A stretch of DNA of 64,000 nucleotides from Methylobacterium pseudosasicola. GTDB taxonomy: Bacteria > Pseudomonadota > Alphaproteobacteria > Rhizobiales > Beijerinckiaceae. Where the stretch lies: NCBI RefSeq assembly GCF_900114535.1, contig NZ_FOTK01000009.1:62001-126000 (forward strand), read 5' to 3'. The notes beneath the pieces were generated by a model, which saw only the letters and a program-made list of their open reading frames with translations, was not told where the DNA came from and ran no database searches. Positions within the stretch are counted from its first letter, which is position 1, and each line of letters opens with the position of its first letter. Below are positions 18,276 through 27,112 of this stretch, piece by piece. Position numbers and translations under genes: made by a program.

Positions 18276-19126
18276 CGATCCGCGTCAACGGCGCGGATCT
18301 GCACGTCGCCCGCTGCGGCTCGGGTACGCCGCTGCTGCTGCTCCACGGCTGGCCGGAATTCTGGCTGACCTGGGAGCCGGTGATGGCGCGGCTCGCCGCC
18401 CGCCACACCCTGATCGCCCCGGATCTGCGCGGCTTTGGCGACAGCGACAAGCCCGCGGGTCCGTTCGGGCCGCCCGAGCAGGCCGCCGACATGGCGGGTT
18501 TGCTCGACGCGCTCGGCATCGACCGCGCCGGCATCGTCGGCCACGATGTCGGCGGCGCGGTGATCCAGGCGCTGGCCCGGGCCCATCCGGAGCGTTGCGC
18601 CGGCCTGTTCCTGTTCGACTTCGTCTATCCCGGGATAGGCCCCCGCCTCGGGGAGCCGGATCGGCTCAGCGAGATCTGGTACCAGTCCTTCAACCAGATG
18701 GACCTGGCGGTGACGCTGGTGGGCGCCAACCGCGAGAGCTGCGCCGCCTATATCGGCCATTTCCTGCGCCACTGGTCGCACCGCAAGGATGCGTTCGATC
18801 CCGTGATGGACGCCTTCGCGGACAATTTCTGGAAGGCCGGAAACCTCGCGGGCGGCTTCGCGCATTACCGGGCGGCCCATGCTGGCCGGATCGCGATGCT
18901 CAAGGGCGAGGCCCCGCCCCTGCCGCCGATCACAGTGCCGACCTGCGTGCGCTGGGCCGAGCACGATCCGATCTTCCCCTATGCCTGGACCGACCGCCTG
19001 GGCGAGACGTTCTCGGATCTCGACCTCGCGCCGTTCCCGGGCGTCGGCCACTTCCCCCACCGGGAGGACCCCGACCGGGCTGCGGCCGAGATCGGGGGGT
19101 TCTTTGGGCGGATTGGGTGGGTTTGA
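18254..19126 (+). CDS. Alpha/beta hydrolase, epoxide hydrolase/dehalogenase type
   Basis: A 290-residue alpha/beta hydrolase. The oxyanion motif HGWPE (about residue 34), the nucleophile elbow GHDVGG with Asp as nucleophile rather than Ser, the acid region EHDPIFPYAW and the His in GVGHFPHREDP are those of soluble epoxide hydrolases and haloacetate dehalogenases. The cap domain lies between (YQSFNQMDLAV...HWSHRKDAF). The substrate is unknown. Its ATG lies inside the end of the yihY-like gene with a GGAGGG site five bases upstream. Confidence 0.85.
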   Translation: MDGLEHLTIRVNGADLHVARCGSGTPLLLLHGWPEFWLTWEPVMARLAARHTLIAPDLRGFGDSDKPAGPFGPPEQAADMAGLLDALGIDRAGIVGHDVGGAVIQALARAHPERCAGLFLFDFVYPGIGPRLGEPDRLSEIWYQSFNQMDLAVTLVGANRESCAAYIGHFLRHWSHRKDAFDPVMDAFADNFWKAGNLAGGFAHYRAAHAGRIAMLKGEAPPLPPITVPTCVRWAEHDPIFPYAWTDRLGETFSDLDLAPFPGVGHFPHREDPDRAAAEIGGFFGRIGWV

Positions 19127-19555
19127 AAGGGCCAGACGCTCGAACCTCCATATAGCTCAGCCTGCCACATCCTTCAGCATAGGCGACTGTGCCGACAGCC
19201 CTCACCACCTTTTCGAGCACAGCAATCGGGAAATGTGCAGGACTTCGGAATGCAGCATATCCCCGATTCGCTGTGCTTATGATGACTGACAGGATAATCA
19301 ACGACTGTATTTTTGTAGTACAATTAATACTTTGCCGTCAATCAAGACGCTATATCTGCTTTTTCTCTTCAGATCGCCTCTATTTTTCGATTTAAATCAT
19401 CGTCAAGAGACAAATTTCTTGATAAAATCGTACTAGGTCTTGATGCGAGGTAAATTTTATGCATATCATAGGTCACGTATGTATAAATGGGCGGTCGATT
19501 AATTCATTTTAAATAAAAATATAAATTACGCTCGCTATTAATAGGAAATTTCAAG
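19127..19555. other. A+T-rich gap ahead of the orphan gene
   Basis: From about 19290 the base composition drops sharply compared with the rest of the window, with long A/T runs up to 19555. I find no gene and none of the repeat families. It presumably holds the promoter of the orphan gene at 19556. Confidence 0.6.
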
Positions 19556-20422
19556 ATGAGCACTATCGTTGCAGGATCATCATCCTCAATCATTGCTCTG
19601 AAGACCCTCCGAAATGATGCGTCCGTAAGGACGAAACGCGTTCAGGGAGATGTCGATCCCACGGTTCGATCGCCTGACCCGCGGAGCGCTTATTCGCTTT
19701 CACCACCGGCAGCCAATGCTCTGTTGTCGTTCTCGGAAATATCGAGCGCACGAACGGCGACCACTTCGCCAATTGACGATAAAATTCGTGCTAATACATC
19801 AAATTCGTTTTCCATTAATAATGTAAAATCCCGTGATGTACCATTGTTGAAAATGACACTGCATCTCATTAGGGGTAACCCAAGCACAGATATAAAAGAA
19901 TTTACATCCCAACTCCCATCATATCTATCAAAACAAACCGAGACCCGTGACCCATCAGATTTATCCACCCCGCCCAAAATTCATCTTGACGACGAAAGTC
20001 TGGTGAGAGAAGCGCGGAATAGCGTGCTCGGTATTTACGAGATCGCTACGACAGACGAAAAAGCTCGAGAATGGGTCGGGCTCCACATGTCTCATTCCGG
20101 TCCATACGACCCGAATGACGCCAAGGTTCAGGCTGTCCTGAACGGAACGGCCAAGATCATTCGTGGTCCTGATCCTGCTGAAACTGGATATACTTCGCAC
20201 AGCAAAGCGGTTTATGGCCGCGATCCTGTGACCGGAGCCATTGAGGAAAAAGGCACCACAACCTGGGCAGAAATCAATAATAAGAAATTTATAGAAAATT
20301 TCGAACAGAAAAATCCAGGTTTCTCAGTCCATCCAGTCTATATCAGCGACGACGATGTTGCACTCGTCGTCTATCCGGTAGCGTCGAACGCCAAGCGGGC
20401 CACATCCCAGCCGATCAAATAA
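19556..20422 (+). CDS. Orphan A+T-rich gene, unknown function
   Basis: A 288-residue protein that I do not recognise. The first 95 residues are rich in Ser, Thr, Pro and Asn (AGSSSSIIALKTLRND, RSAYSLSPPAANALLSFSE) with no signal peptide or membrane helix. The rest looks globular and hydrophilic (EWVGLHMSHSGPYDPNDAKV, KIIRGPDPAETGYTSHSKAV, HPVYISDDDVALVVYPV). Codon use includes ATA, TTA and AAA, unlike every neighbour, which points to recent acquisition. An AGGAA stands nine bases before the ATG. A secreted or effector-like protein is possible because of the Ser/Thr-rich start, but this is a guess. Confidence 0.65.
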   Translation: MSTIVAGSSSSIIALKTLRNDASVRTKRVQGDVDPTVRSPDPRSAYSLSPPAANALLSFSEISSARTATTSPIDDKIRANTSNSFSINNVKSRDVPLLKMTLHLIRGNPSTDIKEFTSQLPSYLSKQTETRDPSDLSTPPKIHLDDESLVREARNSVLGIYEIATTDEKAREWVGLHMSHSGPYDPNDAKVQAVLNGTAKIIRGPDPAETGYTSHSKAVYGRDPVTGAIEEKGTTTWAEINNKKFIENFEQKNPGFSVHPVYISDDDVALVVYPVASNAKRATSQPIK

Positions 20423-20591
20423 GAAGCTTCGGTCACACATCGCTAGAGAACAAGGTGCGGATGCTAGGAACTCGGCTGCAGCGACGCTTCAGCCTATCGG
20501 CATGGATCCCCATCCCACTTGTCGTGCACGGGTCCCACGCGTCGTCCGCGGTGTAATATGAACCCTGAACGGAGTGCGTGAGGTCAATCGG

Positions 20592-20762
20592 TCAGCGGGA
20601 CTGGTTGCGGTAGACGCAATCGCGCCCGCGATCCTCGTACCCGCCCGGGCAGGCGGTGACGCAGGCGCCGGCCGCGAGCTTTTTCGGGGGCGGGCAGGCG
20701 CCGGCAACTTGCGCCTGGGCCGGGACGGCCGCGAGCAGCAATGCGATCAGAGCCTTGGCCAT
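20592..20762 (-). CDS. Small exported Cys-rich protein
   Basis: A 56-residue protein with a clear signal peptide (MAKALIALLLAAVPAQAQ) and a mature part of about 38 residues with four cysteines: GACPPPKKLAAGACVTACPGGYEDRGRDCVYRNQSR. The spacing suggests a small disulfide-held periplasmic domain. Function unknown. A longer in-frame start at 20819 exists but would put the signal sequence in the middle. Confidence 0.6.
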   Translation of the reverse strand: MAKALIALLLAAVPAQAQVAGACPPPKKLAAGACVTACPGGYEDRGRDCVYRNQSR

Positions 20763-20870
20763 GCGGGTGCGGCCTGCCGAGGCCCGGCTGATCCCTTCGA
20801 GGTACCGCATCGTCGTCATCCATCCCGCAGGCGGATCGGTGACCGGGAGATATGACGTCGCGCGGCCGCG

Positions 20871-21512
20871 TCACCCGGCGGCAGGGTGTTCCGACGCACC
20901 GCGCTCCGTCAACGCGGCCACGATCCGCGCCACCTCGGCCTCGGCGGCGGGAAAGCCCCGGCTCGTGTCGATCACGAAATCCGCCCGGGCCCGCTTCTCG
21001 GCATCCGGCATCTGCTTGGCGCGGATCGCCTCGAAGGCCTCTTCGGTCATGCCGGGACGTGCCAGGACCCGGGCGCGCTGGACGTCCGGGGGCGCGCTGA
21101 CCACGGCGACCGCGTCGCAGCGGCTCTCGCCCCCGGTCTCGTAGAGGAGCGGGATGTCGAGGACGACCAGGGGGGCGTCCGCGTGCCGGGCCAGGAACGC
21201 CGTGCTGGCCGCCCGGACCAGCGGGTGGACGATGGCTTCGAGCGCCGCCATCCGGTCGGGATCGCCAAGCACCGCCGCGCGCAGACGAGCGCGGTCGACG
21301 CCGCCCTGCGGGTCGAGCACGCCGGGAAAGGTTTTGCCGATCGCCGCGGCAGCCTCGCCCCCGGGACCGTAGAGGGCGTGGACGGCGGCGTCGGCATCGT
21401 GGACCGGGACGCCCAGCGCCGAAAACATCTTGGCGGTGGCCGACTTGCCCATGCCGATCGAGCCGGTCAGGCCGAGAATGACGGGGCGGCTGACGGGAGG
21501 CCCCTTGGTCAT
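20871..21512 (-). CDS. coaE: Dephospho-CoA kinase
   Basis: A 213-residue P-loop kinase for the last step of coenzyme A synthesis. The Walker A is [16 protein letters not shown] near the N-terminus, followed by [15 protein letters not shown], the conserved lid and [13 protein letters not shown], and RMKQ-like [21 protein letters not shown] near the end. The ATG at 21512 overlaps the aroE stop by four bases (ATGA), so the two are coupled. Confidence 0.95.
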   Translation of the reverse strand: MTKGPPVSRPVILGLTGSIGMGKSATAKMFSALGVPVHDADAAVHALYGPGGEAAAAIGKTFPGVLDPQGGVDRARLRAAVLGDPDRMAALEAIVHPLVRAASTAFLARHADAPLVVLDIPLLYETGGESRCDAVAVVSAPPDVQRARVLARPGMTEEAFEAIRAKQMPDAEKRARADFVIDTSRGFPAAEAEVARIVAALTERGASEHPAAG

Positions 21513-22360
21513 CCGGAAAGATCCGCCACGATCCGGTCCCGCAGGCCTGGGGTAACGGCGGGGCGCAGGCCGAACCACGCCTCGAAGCCCGGCACCGCCT
21601 GGTGCAGCAGCATCCCGAGTCCATCGACCGCGGCGAGCCCCCGATGGCGCGCTGCCGCGAGCAGGTCGGTCTCCAGGGGGGCGTAGACGATGTCGGCCAC
21701 CGCGGCGGTTTCCGGCAGCGGGGTCAGGTCGAGATCGAGGGGCGGTTGGCCCTTCATGCCGAGCGACGTGGTGTTGACCAAAAGCCCCGCCCCGGCGAGC
21801 GCGTCGGGCAGGTCGTTCCAGTCGAGCGCCGCGCCGATCCCCGGGGCCAAGGCCGCCAGCGTCTCGGCCCGGGCACGGGTGCGGTTGGCGATCAGGATCC
21901 GGCGCAGGCCATTCTCGGCGAGGCCAACCACGATCGCGCGCGCTGCGCCGCCGGCACCCAGCACCACGGCCGTACCGCCGGCCCGCTCCGGCCAGCCGGC
22001 GCCGAGGCTGTGGTCGAGATGACCGCAGAAGCCCGGCGCATCGGTGTTGTCGCCGCGGACCCGGCCGTCGGGCTCGACCACCAGCGTATTCACCGCGCCG
22101 ATTTTTTCCGCCCGCGACGTCAGCGTATCGACGAGCGCGTAAGCCGCCTCCTTGTGGGGGATCGTGACGTTGCCGCCCCGGAAGCCGGAATCCGGCAACG
22201 CCCGGAGGAAGTCAGCAAACGCCGCCGGCGCGACGTCCAGACGCTCGTAGGAGCCCGGGATGCCGTGCTGGCTAAGCCAATAGCCGTGGATCAGCGGTGA
22301 GCGCGAATGCGCGATCGGGTGGCCGACCACGAAGGCCCGGGGGATCGGGGCGGCGCTCAC
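21509..22360 (-). CDS. aroE: Shikimate dehydrogenase
   Basis: A 283-residue NADPH-dependent enzyme that reduces 3-dehydroshikimate in aromatic amino acid synthesis. Substrate-site motifs are [20 protein letters not shown] with the catalytic Lys and DNTDAPGF; the NADP loop is [11 protein letters not shown], followed by NRTRARAE, and GLGMLLHQ lies near the end. The GTG at 22360 is chosen because it overlaps the stop of the CDF gene as GTGA; a second GTG at 22369 is possible. coaE follows with a four-base overlap. Confidence 0.94.
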   Translation of the reverse strand: MSAAPIPRAFVVGHPIAHSRSPLIHGYWLSQHGIPGSYERLDVAPAAFADFLRALPDSGFRGGNVTIPHKEAAYALVDTLTSRAEKIGAVNTLVVEPDGRVRGDNTDAPGFCGHLDHSLGAGWPERAGGTAVVLGAGGAARAIVVGLAENGLRRILIANRTRARAETLAALAPGIGAALDWNDLPDALAGAGLLVNTTSLGMKGQPPLDLDLTPLPETAAVADIVYAPLETDLLAAARHRGLAAVDGLGMLLHQAVPGFEAWFGLRPAVTPGLRDRIVADLSG

Positions 22361-23322
22361 GCGGCACACGCTTCGGCGAGACGGCAGGCCGGGCCGCCGG
22401 CCGCCTCGATCTGCAGGGTGGCGTGGCCGATGCCGAAGCGGGTGCGCAGGCCCTCGGCGGTCTCGTTGAGGAAGCCGTTGCCGGGCGCCCGATGCGCCGG
22501 GTGGTCCTCAGCGATCACCAGATGGACCGTGAGGGCGACGCTGGTGGTGCTCATCGGCCAGATGTGCAGGTCGTGGAGGTCGACCACCCCGGGCCGGTCG
22601 CGCAGGAAGCCGGTCACCGCCTCCGGGGAGATCTCCGGCGGCACGGCGTCGAGGGACATCGCCACGCTGTCGCGCAGGAGGCCCCAGGTCGCCCAGACCA
22701 CCAGGGCCGCAATGACAAGGCTGACCGCGGGGTCGAGCCAACTGAGCCCGGTGAGCTGGATCGCCAAGCCCGCGACCACCACGCCCGCGGAGATCGCGGC
22801 ATCGGCCGCCATGTGCAGGAAGGCGCCGCGGATGTTGATGTCGCCCTTGGCGCCGCTGGCGAACAGCCAGGCGGTCAGGCCGTTGACCAGGATGCCGATG
22901 GCGGCGACCACCATCACGGTCGTGGCGGCCACGGGCTCGGGATGGACCAGCCGGACCAGGGCCTCCCAGATCACCGCGCCCATGGCGATCAGCAGGAACA
23001 CGGCGTTGAACAAAGCCGCCAGGATCGAGGAGCCGCGGTACCCGTAGGTGAAGCGAGCGCTGGCGCGGCGGCGCACCAGGATGGCGGCGATCCAGGCGGC
23101 GGCGAGGCCCAGCACGTCGGAGAGGTTGTGGCCGGCATCGGCCACCAGGGACATGGAGTTGCTGAGGTAGCCGTAGGCGGCCTCGACCACCACGAAGCTG
23201 GTGTTGAGCACGATGCCGATCGCGAAGGCCGGCCCGAAATTCTTCGGCGTGTGGACGTGGCCGCCATGGCCGCCGTGACCACCATGGGAATGGGATCCGT
23301 GGGAATGATCGTGCCCGGCCAA
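22357..23322 (-). CDS. CDF-family metal exporter (ZitB/CzcD type)
   Basis: A 321-residue cation diffusion facilitator that exports Zn or a related divalent metal against protons. A His/Gly/Ser-rich N-terminus (GHDHSHGSHSHGGHGGHGGH) is followed by six helices. The metal sites are visible as SLVADAGHNLSD in helix 2 and HMAADAAIS in helix 5, with a C-terminal domain holding DLHDLHIWPMS. The start appears to be TTG at 23322, with GGAG seven bases ahead; no ATG or GTG fits better. It sits between maf and aroE and overlaps aroE by four bases. A family A repeat lies directly upstream. Confidence 0.88.
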   Translation of the reverse strand: MAGHDHSHGSHSHGGHGGHGGHVHTPKNFGPAFAIGIVLNTSFVVVEAAYGYLSNSMSLVADAGHNLSDVLGLAAAWIAAILVRRRASARFTYGYRGSSILAALFNAVFLLIAMGAVIWEALVRLVHPEPVAATTVMVVAAIGILVNGLTAWLFASGAKGDINIRGAFLHMAADAAISAGVVVAGLAIQLTGLSWLDPAVSLVIAALVVWATWGLLRDSVAMSLDAVPPEISPEAVTGFLRDRPGVVDLHDLHIWPMSTTSVALTVHLVIAEDHPAHRAPGNGFLNETAEGLRTRFGIGHATLQIEAAGGPACRLAEACAA

Positions 23323-23342
23323 GACGGTGCTCCGTTCGATCG

Positions 23343-23449
23343 TGGTTTCAAAAGGTCCGGGACCTTTTGCGGGTGCAGGGCGGAGCCCTGCAAGCCTCCG
23401 GGCTCCGCCCCGGAACCCCGCCAAAGGGCTGAGCCCTTTGGGAACCCGG
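23343..23449 (-). repeat. Family A composite repeat, full length
   Basis: On the plus strand four hairpins in order: 1 CAAAAGGTC...GACCTTTTG, 2 CAGGGCGGAGCCCTG, 3 GGGCTCCGCCC, 4 AAAGGGCTGAGCCCTTT, linked by GCGGG and ACCCCGCC. Read on the minus strand, module 4 lies right behind the maf stop. This and 28667 are the best complete copies. Confidence 0.85.
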
Positions 23450-23450
23450 T

Positions 23451-24062
23451 CTAGAAATCCAGATAGCCGGCCCGGCGCAGGCGGGCGAGCAGCGGCAGCA
23501 GCGGCAGGCCGAGCACGGTCGAGTGGTCGCCGATGACCGATTCGAACAGGTGGATACCCGGCCCTTCCAACTGGTAGCCGCCGACGCTGGCGCGCACCTT
23601 TTCGTCGCCGGCGCACGCCACATAGGCGGCGATCGCCCGGGCATCGAGAGGACGGATCGTCAGCCGGGCGGTCGCCACGAAGCCGTCGCTCAGGGCACCG
23701 GCCAGCGCCGCCGCGGAATGCAGGGCGTGGGTGCGGCCGGCGAGGCGGGCGAGCTGGGCCCGCGCTGCGTCCGAATCCCGAGGCTTGTGGAAGATCGCGC
23801 CGTCGAGCTCCAGTACCTGGTCGGCGCCGAGGACGACGCGCCCCGGATGACGGGAGGCCACCGCGTCGGCCTTGGCCCGGGCCAAGCGCAGGGCGAGGTC
23901 GGGCGGCGCCAGTCCCTGGCTCGACGCCTCTATGGCACGCTCGTCGACGTCGGGGGACGCGGTCTCCACCGGCAGGGCCGCGCTCTCCAGGAGCAGGCGC
24001 CGGGTCGGGCTGGTGGAGGCGAGGAGGAGCGGGTCCGGACGGAGCCAGGGCGAGCGGGGCAT
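23451..24062 (-). CDS. maf: Maf-family nucleotide pyrophosphatase
   Basis: A 203-residue house-cleaning pyrophosphatase of modified or canonical nucleoside triphosphates. Signatures are LLLASTSPTRRLLLESAALPVE at the N-terminus, PDVDERAIEAS, VVLGADQVLELDGAIFHKPRD with the metal-binding Asp, and SVGGYQLEGPGIHLFESVIGD near the end. The ATG at 24062 begins the family homology. The last 50 residues are short compared with some Mafs but the fold looks complete. It lies downstream of rho on the same strand. Confidence 0.92.
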   Translation of the reverse strand: MPRSPWLRPDPLLLASTSPTRRLLLESAALPVETASPDVDERAIEASSQGLAPPDLALRLARAKADAVASRHPGRVVLGADQVLELDGAIFHKPRDSDAARAQLARLAGRTHALHSAAALAGALSDGFVATARLTIRPLDARAIAAYVACAGDEKVRASVGGYQLEGPGIHLFESVIGDHSTVLGLPLLPLLARLRRAGYLDF

Positions 24063-24220
24063 CGCGCCAGTGTCACGGATCGGGCCGCTGAAGCAAGGCT
24101 GCGACGAGCCCCGCCGCCGGGATGAACCGGTCGGCGGGGCTGTCGCGGAGCCGATACGCAACCCAGCTCCCAAGGCCGACCATGGCAGGCACGGGTTAGG
24201 AGAAGGTCAACGCGGTCTCT

Positions 24221-24273
24221 GGTTTCCAAAGGGCCGAGCCCTTTGGCGGGGTTCGGGGGCGGAGCCCCTGAGA
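24221..24273 (-). repeat. Family A hairpin repeat, modules 4-3
   Basis: CCAAAGGGCCGAGCCCTTTGG and GGGGGCGGAGCCCC, between rho and maf. Relative to rho, module 3 comes first here, the opposite of most copies. Confidence 0.75.
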
Positions 24274-24282
24274 TCGACCCGA

Positions 24283-25650
24283 TCAGGTGTTCATCGAGTC
24301 GAAGAAGTCGCTGTTGCTCTTGGTCTGGCGCAGCTTGTCGAGCAGGAACTCGATCGCGTCGGTGACGCCCATCGGGTTGAGGATGCGGCGCAGCACGTAG
24401 GTCTTCTTGAGGGCGTCCGGCGGGACCAGCAGCTCCTCCTTGCGGGTGCCGGAGCGGGTGATGTCGATCGCCGGGAAGATGCGCTTGTCCGAGACCTTGC
24501 GGTCCAGGATGATCTCCGAGTTGCCGGTGCCCTTGAACTCCTCGAAGATTACCTCGTCCATGCGCGAACCGGTGTCGATGAGCGCGGTGGCGATGATCGA
24601 GAGCGAGCCGCCCTCCTCGATGTTGCGGGCGGCGCCGAAGAAGCGCTTGGGCCGCTGCAGGGCGTTGGCGTCGACGCCGCCGGTCAGCACCTTGCCGGAG
24701 GACGGCACCACGGTGTTGTAGGCGCGGCCGAGGCGCGTGATCGAGTCGAGCAGGATGACGACGTCGCGGCCGTGCTCCACCAGGCGCTTGGCCTTCTCGA
24801 TCACCATCTCGGCGACCTGCACGTGGCGGGTGGCCGGCTCGTCGAAGGTGGAGGCGATGACCTCGCCCTTCACCGAGCGGATCATGTCGGTGACCTCCTC
24901 GGGGCGCTCGTCGATGAGCAGCACGATGAGGTAGCATTCCGGGTGGTTGAGGGTGATCGACTGCGCGATGTTCTGCATCAGCACGGTCTTGCCGGTGCGC
25001 GGCGGCGCCACGATCAGGGCGCGCTGACCTTTGCCGATCGGCGCGACGATGTCGATGATCCGGGGCGAGAAGTCCTTCTTGGTCGGATTCTCGAGCTCGA
25101 GCTTGAACCGCTTGGTGGGGAAGAGCGGCGTCAGGTTGTCGAAATGGACCTTGTGCTTGATCTTTTCCGGGTTCTCGAAATTGATCGTGTTGACCTTCAG
25201 AAGCGCGAAGTAGCGCTCGCCGTCCTTGGGGCCGCGGATCGGGCCCTCGACGGTGTCGCCGGTGCGCAGGCCGAAGCGCCGGATCTGAGTCGGCGAGATG
25301 TAGATGTCGTCCGGGCCGGGCAGATAGTTCGAGTCGTTCGAGCGCAGGAAGCCGAAGCCGTCCTGCAGCACCTCAACGGTGCCGGCGCCGATGATCTCGA
25401 CCTCCTTGGCAGCGAGCTGCTTCAGGATGGCGAACATCAGCTCCTGCTTGCGCATGGTCGAGGCGTTCTCGACCTCGACCTCCTCGGCGAAGGCGATCAG
25501 GTCGGTCGGCGTCTTGGCCTTGAGGTCGAACAGCTTGACCTCGCGCACGCCTTCGAGGACGGCGATGGTGCCGGTCGCCGGGGCGTCGGCCGGATCCGCG
25601 GTCTCGGGATCGGCCAGGGGATCGGCGAAGGCGTCGGGATGTGGCGTCAT
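24283..25650 (-). CDS. rho: Transcription termination factor Rho
   Basis: A 455-residue hexameric RNA helicase. The N-terminal domain ([15 protein letters not shown]) is preceded by a 55-residue acidic Ala/Pro/Asp-rich extension. The cold-shock-like RNA site is [22 protein letters not shown], the Walker [16 protein letters not shown], the Walker [17 protein letters not shown], the Q-loop region [23 protein letters not shown] and the R-loop [12 protein letters not shown]. The ATG at 25650 is followed by MTPHPDAF; the longer open frame upstream has no homology. Confidence 0.97.
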   Translation of the reverse strand: MTPHPDAFADPLADPETADPADAPATGTIAVLEGVREVKLFDLKAKTPTDLIAFAEEVEVENASTMRKQELMFAILKQLAAKEVEIIGAGTVEVLQDGFGFLRSNDSNYLPGPDDIYISPTQIRRFGLRTGDTVEGPIRGPKDGERYFALLKVNTINFENPEKIKHKVHFDNLTPLFPTKRFKLELENPTKKDFSPRIIDIVAPIGKGQRALIVAPPRTGKTVLMQNIAQSITLNHPECYLIVLLIDERPEEVTDMIRSVKGEVIASTFDEPATRHVQVAEMVIEKAKRLVEHGRDVVILLDSITRLGRAYNTVVPSSGKVLTGGVDANALQRPKRFFGAARNIEEGGSLSIIATALIDTGSRMDEVIFEEFKGTGNSEIILDRKVSDKRIFPAIDITRSGTRKEELLVPPDALKKTYVLRRILNPMGVTDAIEFLLDKLRQTKSNSDFFDSMNT

Positions 25651-26344
25651 GGGGTGTCTTGCAACCGACGGAGAAGGTGGGAGGGCCGGTTCTGCGCCAA
25701 GCAACCCGGGGGACGGGCGCCGGAGAGCGGGCCGCGCTGGAGAGCGAGGGGCCCGAAGATCGTCTTGGCTGGACCGTTTTCGGCAGGACCCTCGCGGCTC
25801 ACGGGCGCGCTGCGGCGCTGACCTTGTGAAGAGGGCCCACAAGAAATAACGCGTTTTTCCACCGCACTCAAGGGGCTGATGGATCGGGGACGCTTGGGGC
25901 GGCGCGGGATCGGTGACGATGGGCCCGCATCGTCGCGGGATGGGGCGTCATGGCCTCCCACGCATCCCCTCCCCCCTCTGCGGGGGAGGGTGGCCCCCAA
26001 AGGGGGTCGGGAGAGGGGAGCAACGGTGCAGAATTGCCCATAGCCTGCACGCCTGCTCCGCCCCTTTCTGAACCCGGGTTCCCCTCTCCCGACCCGGCCT
26101 GACGGCCGGCCCACCCTCCCCCGCAGAGGGGGGAGGGAGAGGCGCCCCATTTTCAAACCGTCGGCAGCCCGTAGAGGCGTCCCTCCGTCACGATCCGTTG
26201 AACACCCCTGCGCAGGCCGGATCTCGCGGTTTCGCTTCTGCGGCGCTAAAGCGCTGTGCGCGGAACTGTGGTCTTGCGGAGCCGTTCCCCGTCCCGGTGC
26301 TGCAGCGCAGCAAATTGTTCACCCGAGAGCCCGGCCCCACAGAC
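25651..26344. other. Rho upstream region with family B repeats
   Basis: No gene is visible. 25651-25960 should hold the rho promoter and 5' leader, but I found no certain motif. 25966-26141 is an inverted pair of family B repeats. 26142-26344 leads into the DUF3429 gene. Confidence 0.6.
25966..26141. repeat. Family B palindromic repeats, inverted pair
   Basis: Copies at 25966-26019 and 26080-26141 in opposite orientation, separated by about 60 bases that include GCAACGGTGCAG, the complement of the CTGCACCGTTGC joined to copies at 59074 and 59532. The inner hairpin is CCCCCAAAGGGGG in one and GGCCTGACGGCCGG-like in the other. Confidence 0.85.
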
Positions 26345-26848
26345 ATGCGCGACGACGCCACCGGACGCACCATCACTGCGCATGAGCCGCGCCGGATCCC
26401 GTGGCTCGACATCGTGTTCGGCTTCGGACCGATGGTGCCGATCGCCGTTGGCGCCGCCGCCGCCTGGTGGCTGAACGGGCAGCCCCTCGATTATCTCGTG
26501 GCCCTGTTCACCCTGCTCTACGCCGCCTCGATCCTGCTGTTCCTGGCCGGCGTCCACCGGGGCGTCAGCTTCCGCACCGAGGGTGGACCGCGGCTCGCCC
26601 AGATCGTCACGATGCTGGTCCTGTACGCGCTCGGTCTGTTCAGCCTGTTCGCGGCCGTGATGGGCAAGGCGGTGCCGGCACTCGCCATGCTGATCCTCGG
26701 CTACGCGGCCATCGGGATCCTCGATCCGATCGCGGCCCGCGCCGGCGAGGTGCCGCTGGCCCATGCCCGCCTGCGCCCGCTGCAGATGCCCATCGCCGTG
26801 GTGAGCCTCGCGGTCCTGCTCTGGCTCAAGCTGACCGCGCCCTATTAA
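26345..26848 (+). CDS. DUF3429-like membrane protein
   Basis: A 167-residue protein with five membrane segments (WLDIVFGFGPMVPIAVGAAAAWW, LVALFTLLYAASILLFLAGVHRGV, IVTMLVLYALGLFSLFAAVMG, ALAMLILGYAAIGILD and MPIAVVSLAVLLWL). FLAGVHRG and the helix spacing match the DUF3429 family, whose function is not established. The ATG at 26345 follows a run without homology. Repeat family D lies 22 bases behind the stop. Confidence 0.7.
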   Translation: MRDDATGRTITAHEPRRIPWLDIVFGFGPMVPIAVGAAAAWWLNGQPLDYLVALFTLLYAASILLFLAGVHRGVSFRTEGGPRLAQIVTMLVLYALGLFSLFAAVMGKAVPALAMLILGYAAIGILDPIAARAGEVPLAHARLRPLQMPIAVVSLAVLLWLKLTAPY

Positions 26849-26870
26849 CGGTTTGACGGGCGTTCCCAAT

Positions 26871-26962
26871 CGTCATTGCGAGCGCAGCGAAGCAACCCAG
26901 CGTAGCGCGAGGCCCCCGAACGTGGCGTTGCCCTGGGTCGCTTCGCTGCGCTCGCAATGACG
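26871..26962. repeat. Family D palindromic repeat
   Basis: CGTCATTGCGAGCGCAGCGA ... with its complement TCGCTGCGCTCGCAATGACG at the other end, enclosing AAGCAACCCAG and CTGGGTCGCTT. It forms a long cruciform-like inverted repeat of about 90 bases between the DUF3429 gene and hisS. A second copy is at 33008. Confidence 0.85.
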
Positions 26963-27112
26963 GCGCGGGATAGGCGGCCAAGGAAGCTTCCCGGAAACCG
27001 AATTCCCCTTTCGGCCGTCATGCTCTAGAGCCCGGCCCCAGGATCTCCGCCGCGCCGGGGACGACTCACACCGGATCCGGGCTCCGGGTCCGCGAGAAGC
27101 GAACGCGTTCAC

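Noticed and set aside
26871..26962. Possible tRNA or other structured RNA gene because of the long stem
   Set aside because: It is a simple inverted repeat with a second copy at 33008; no tRNA cloverleaf or T-loop sequence is present.
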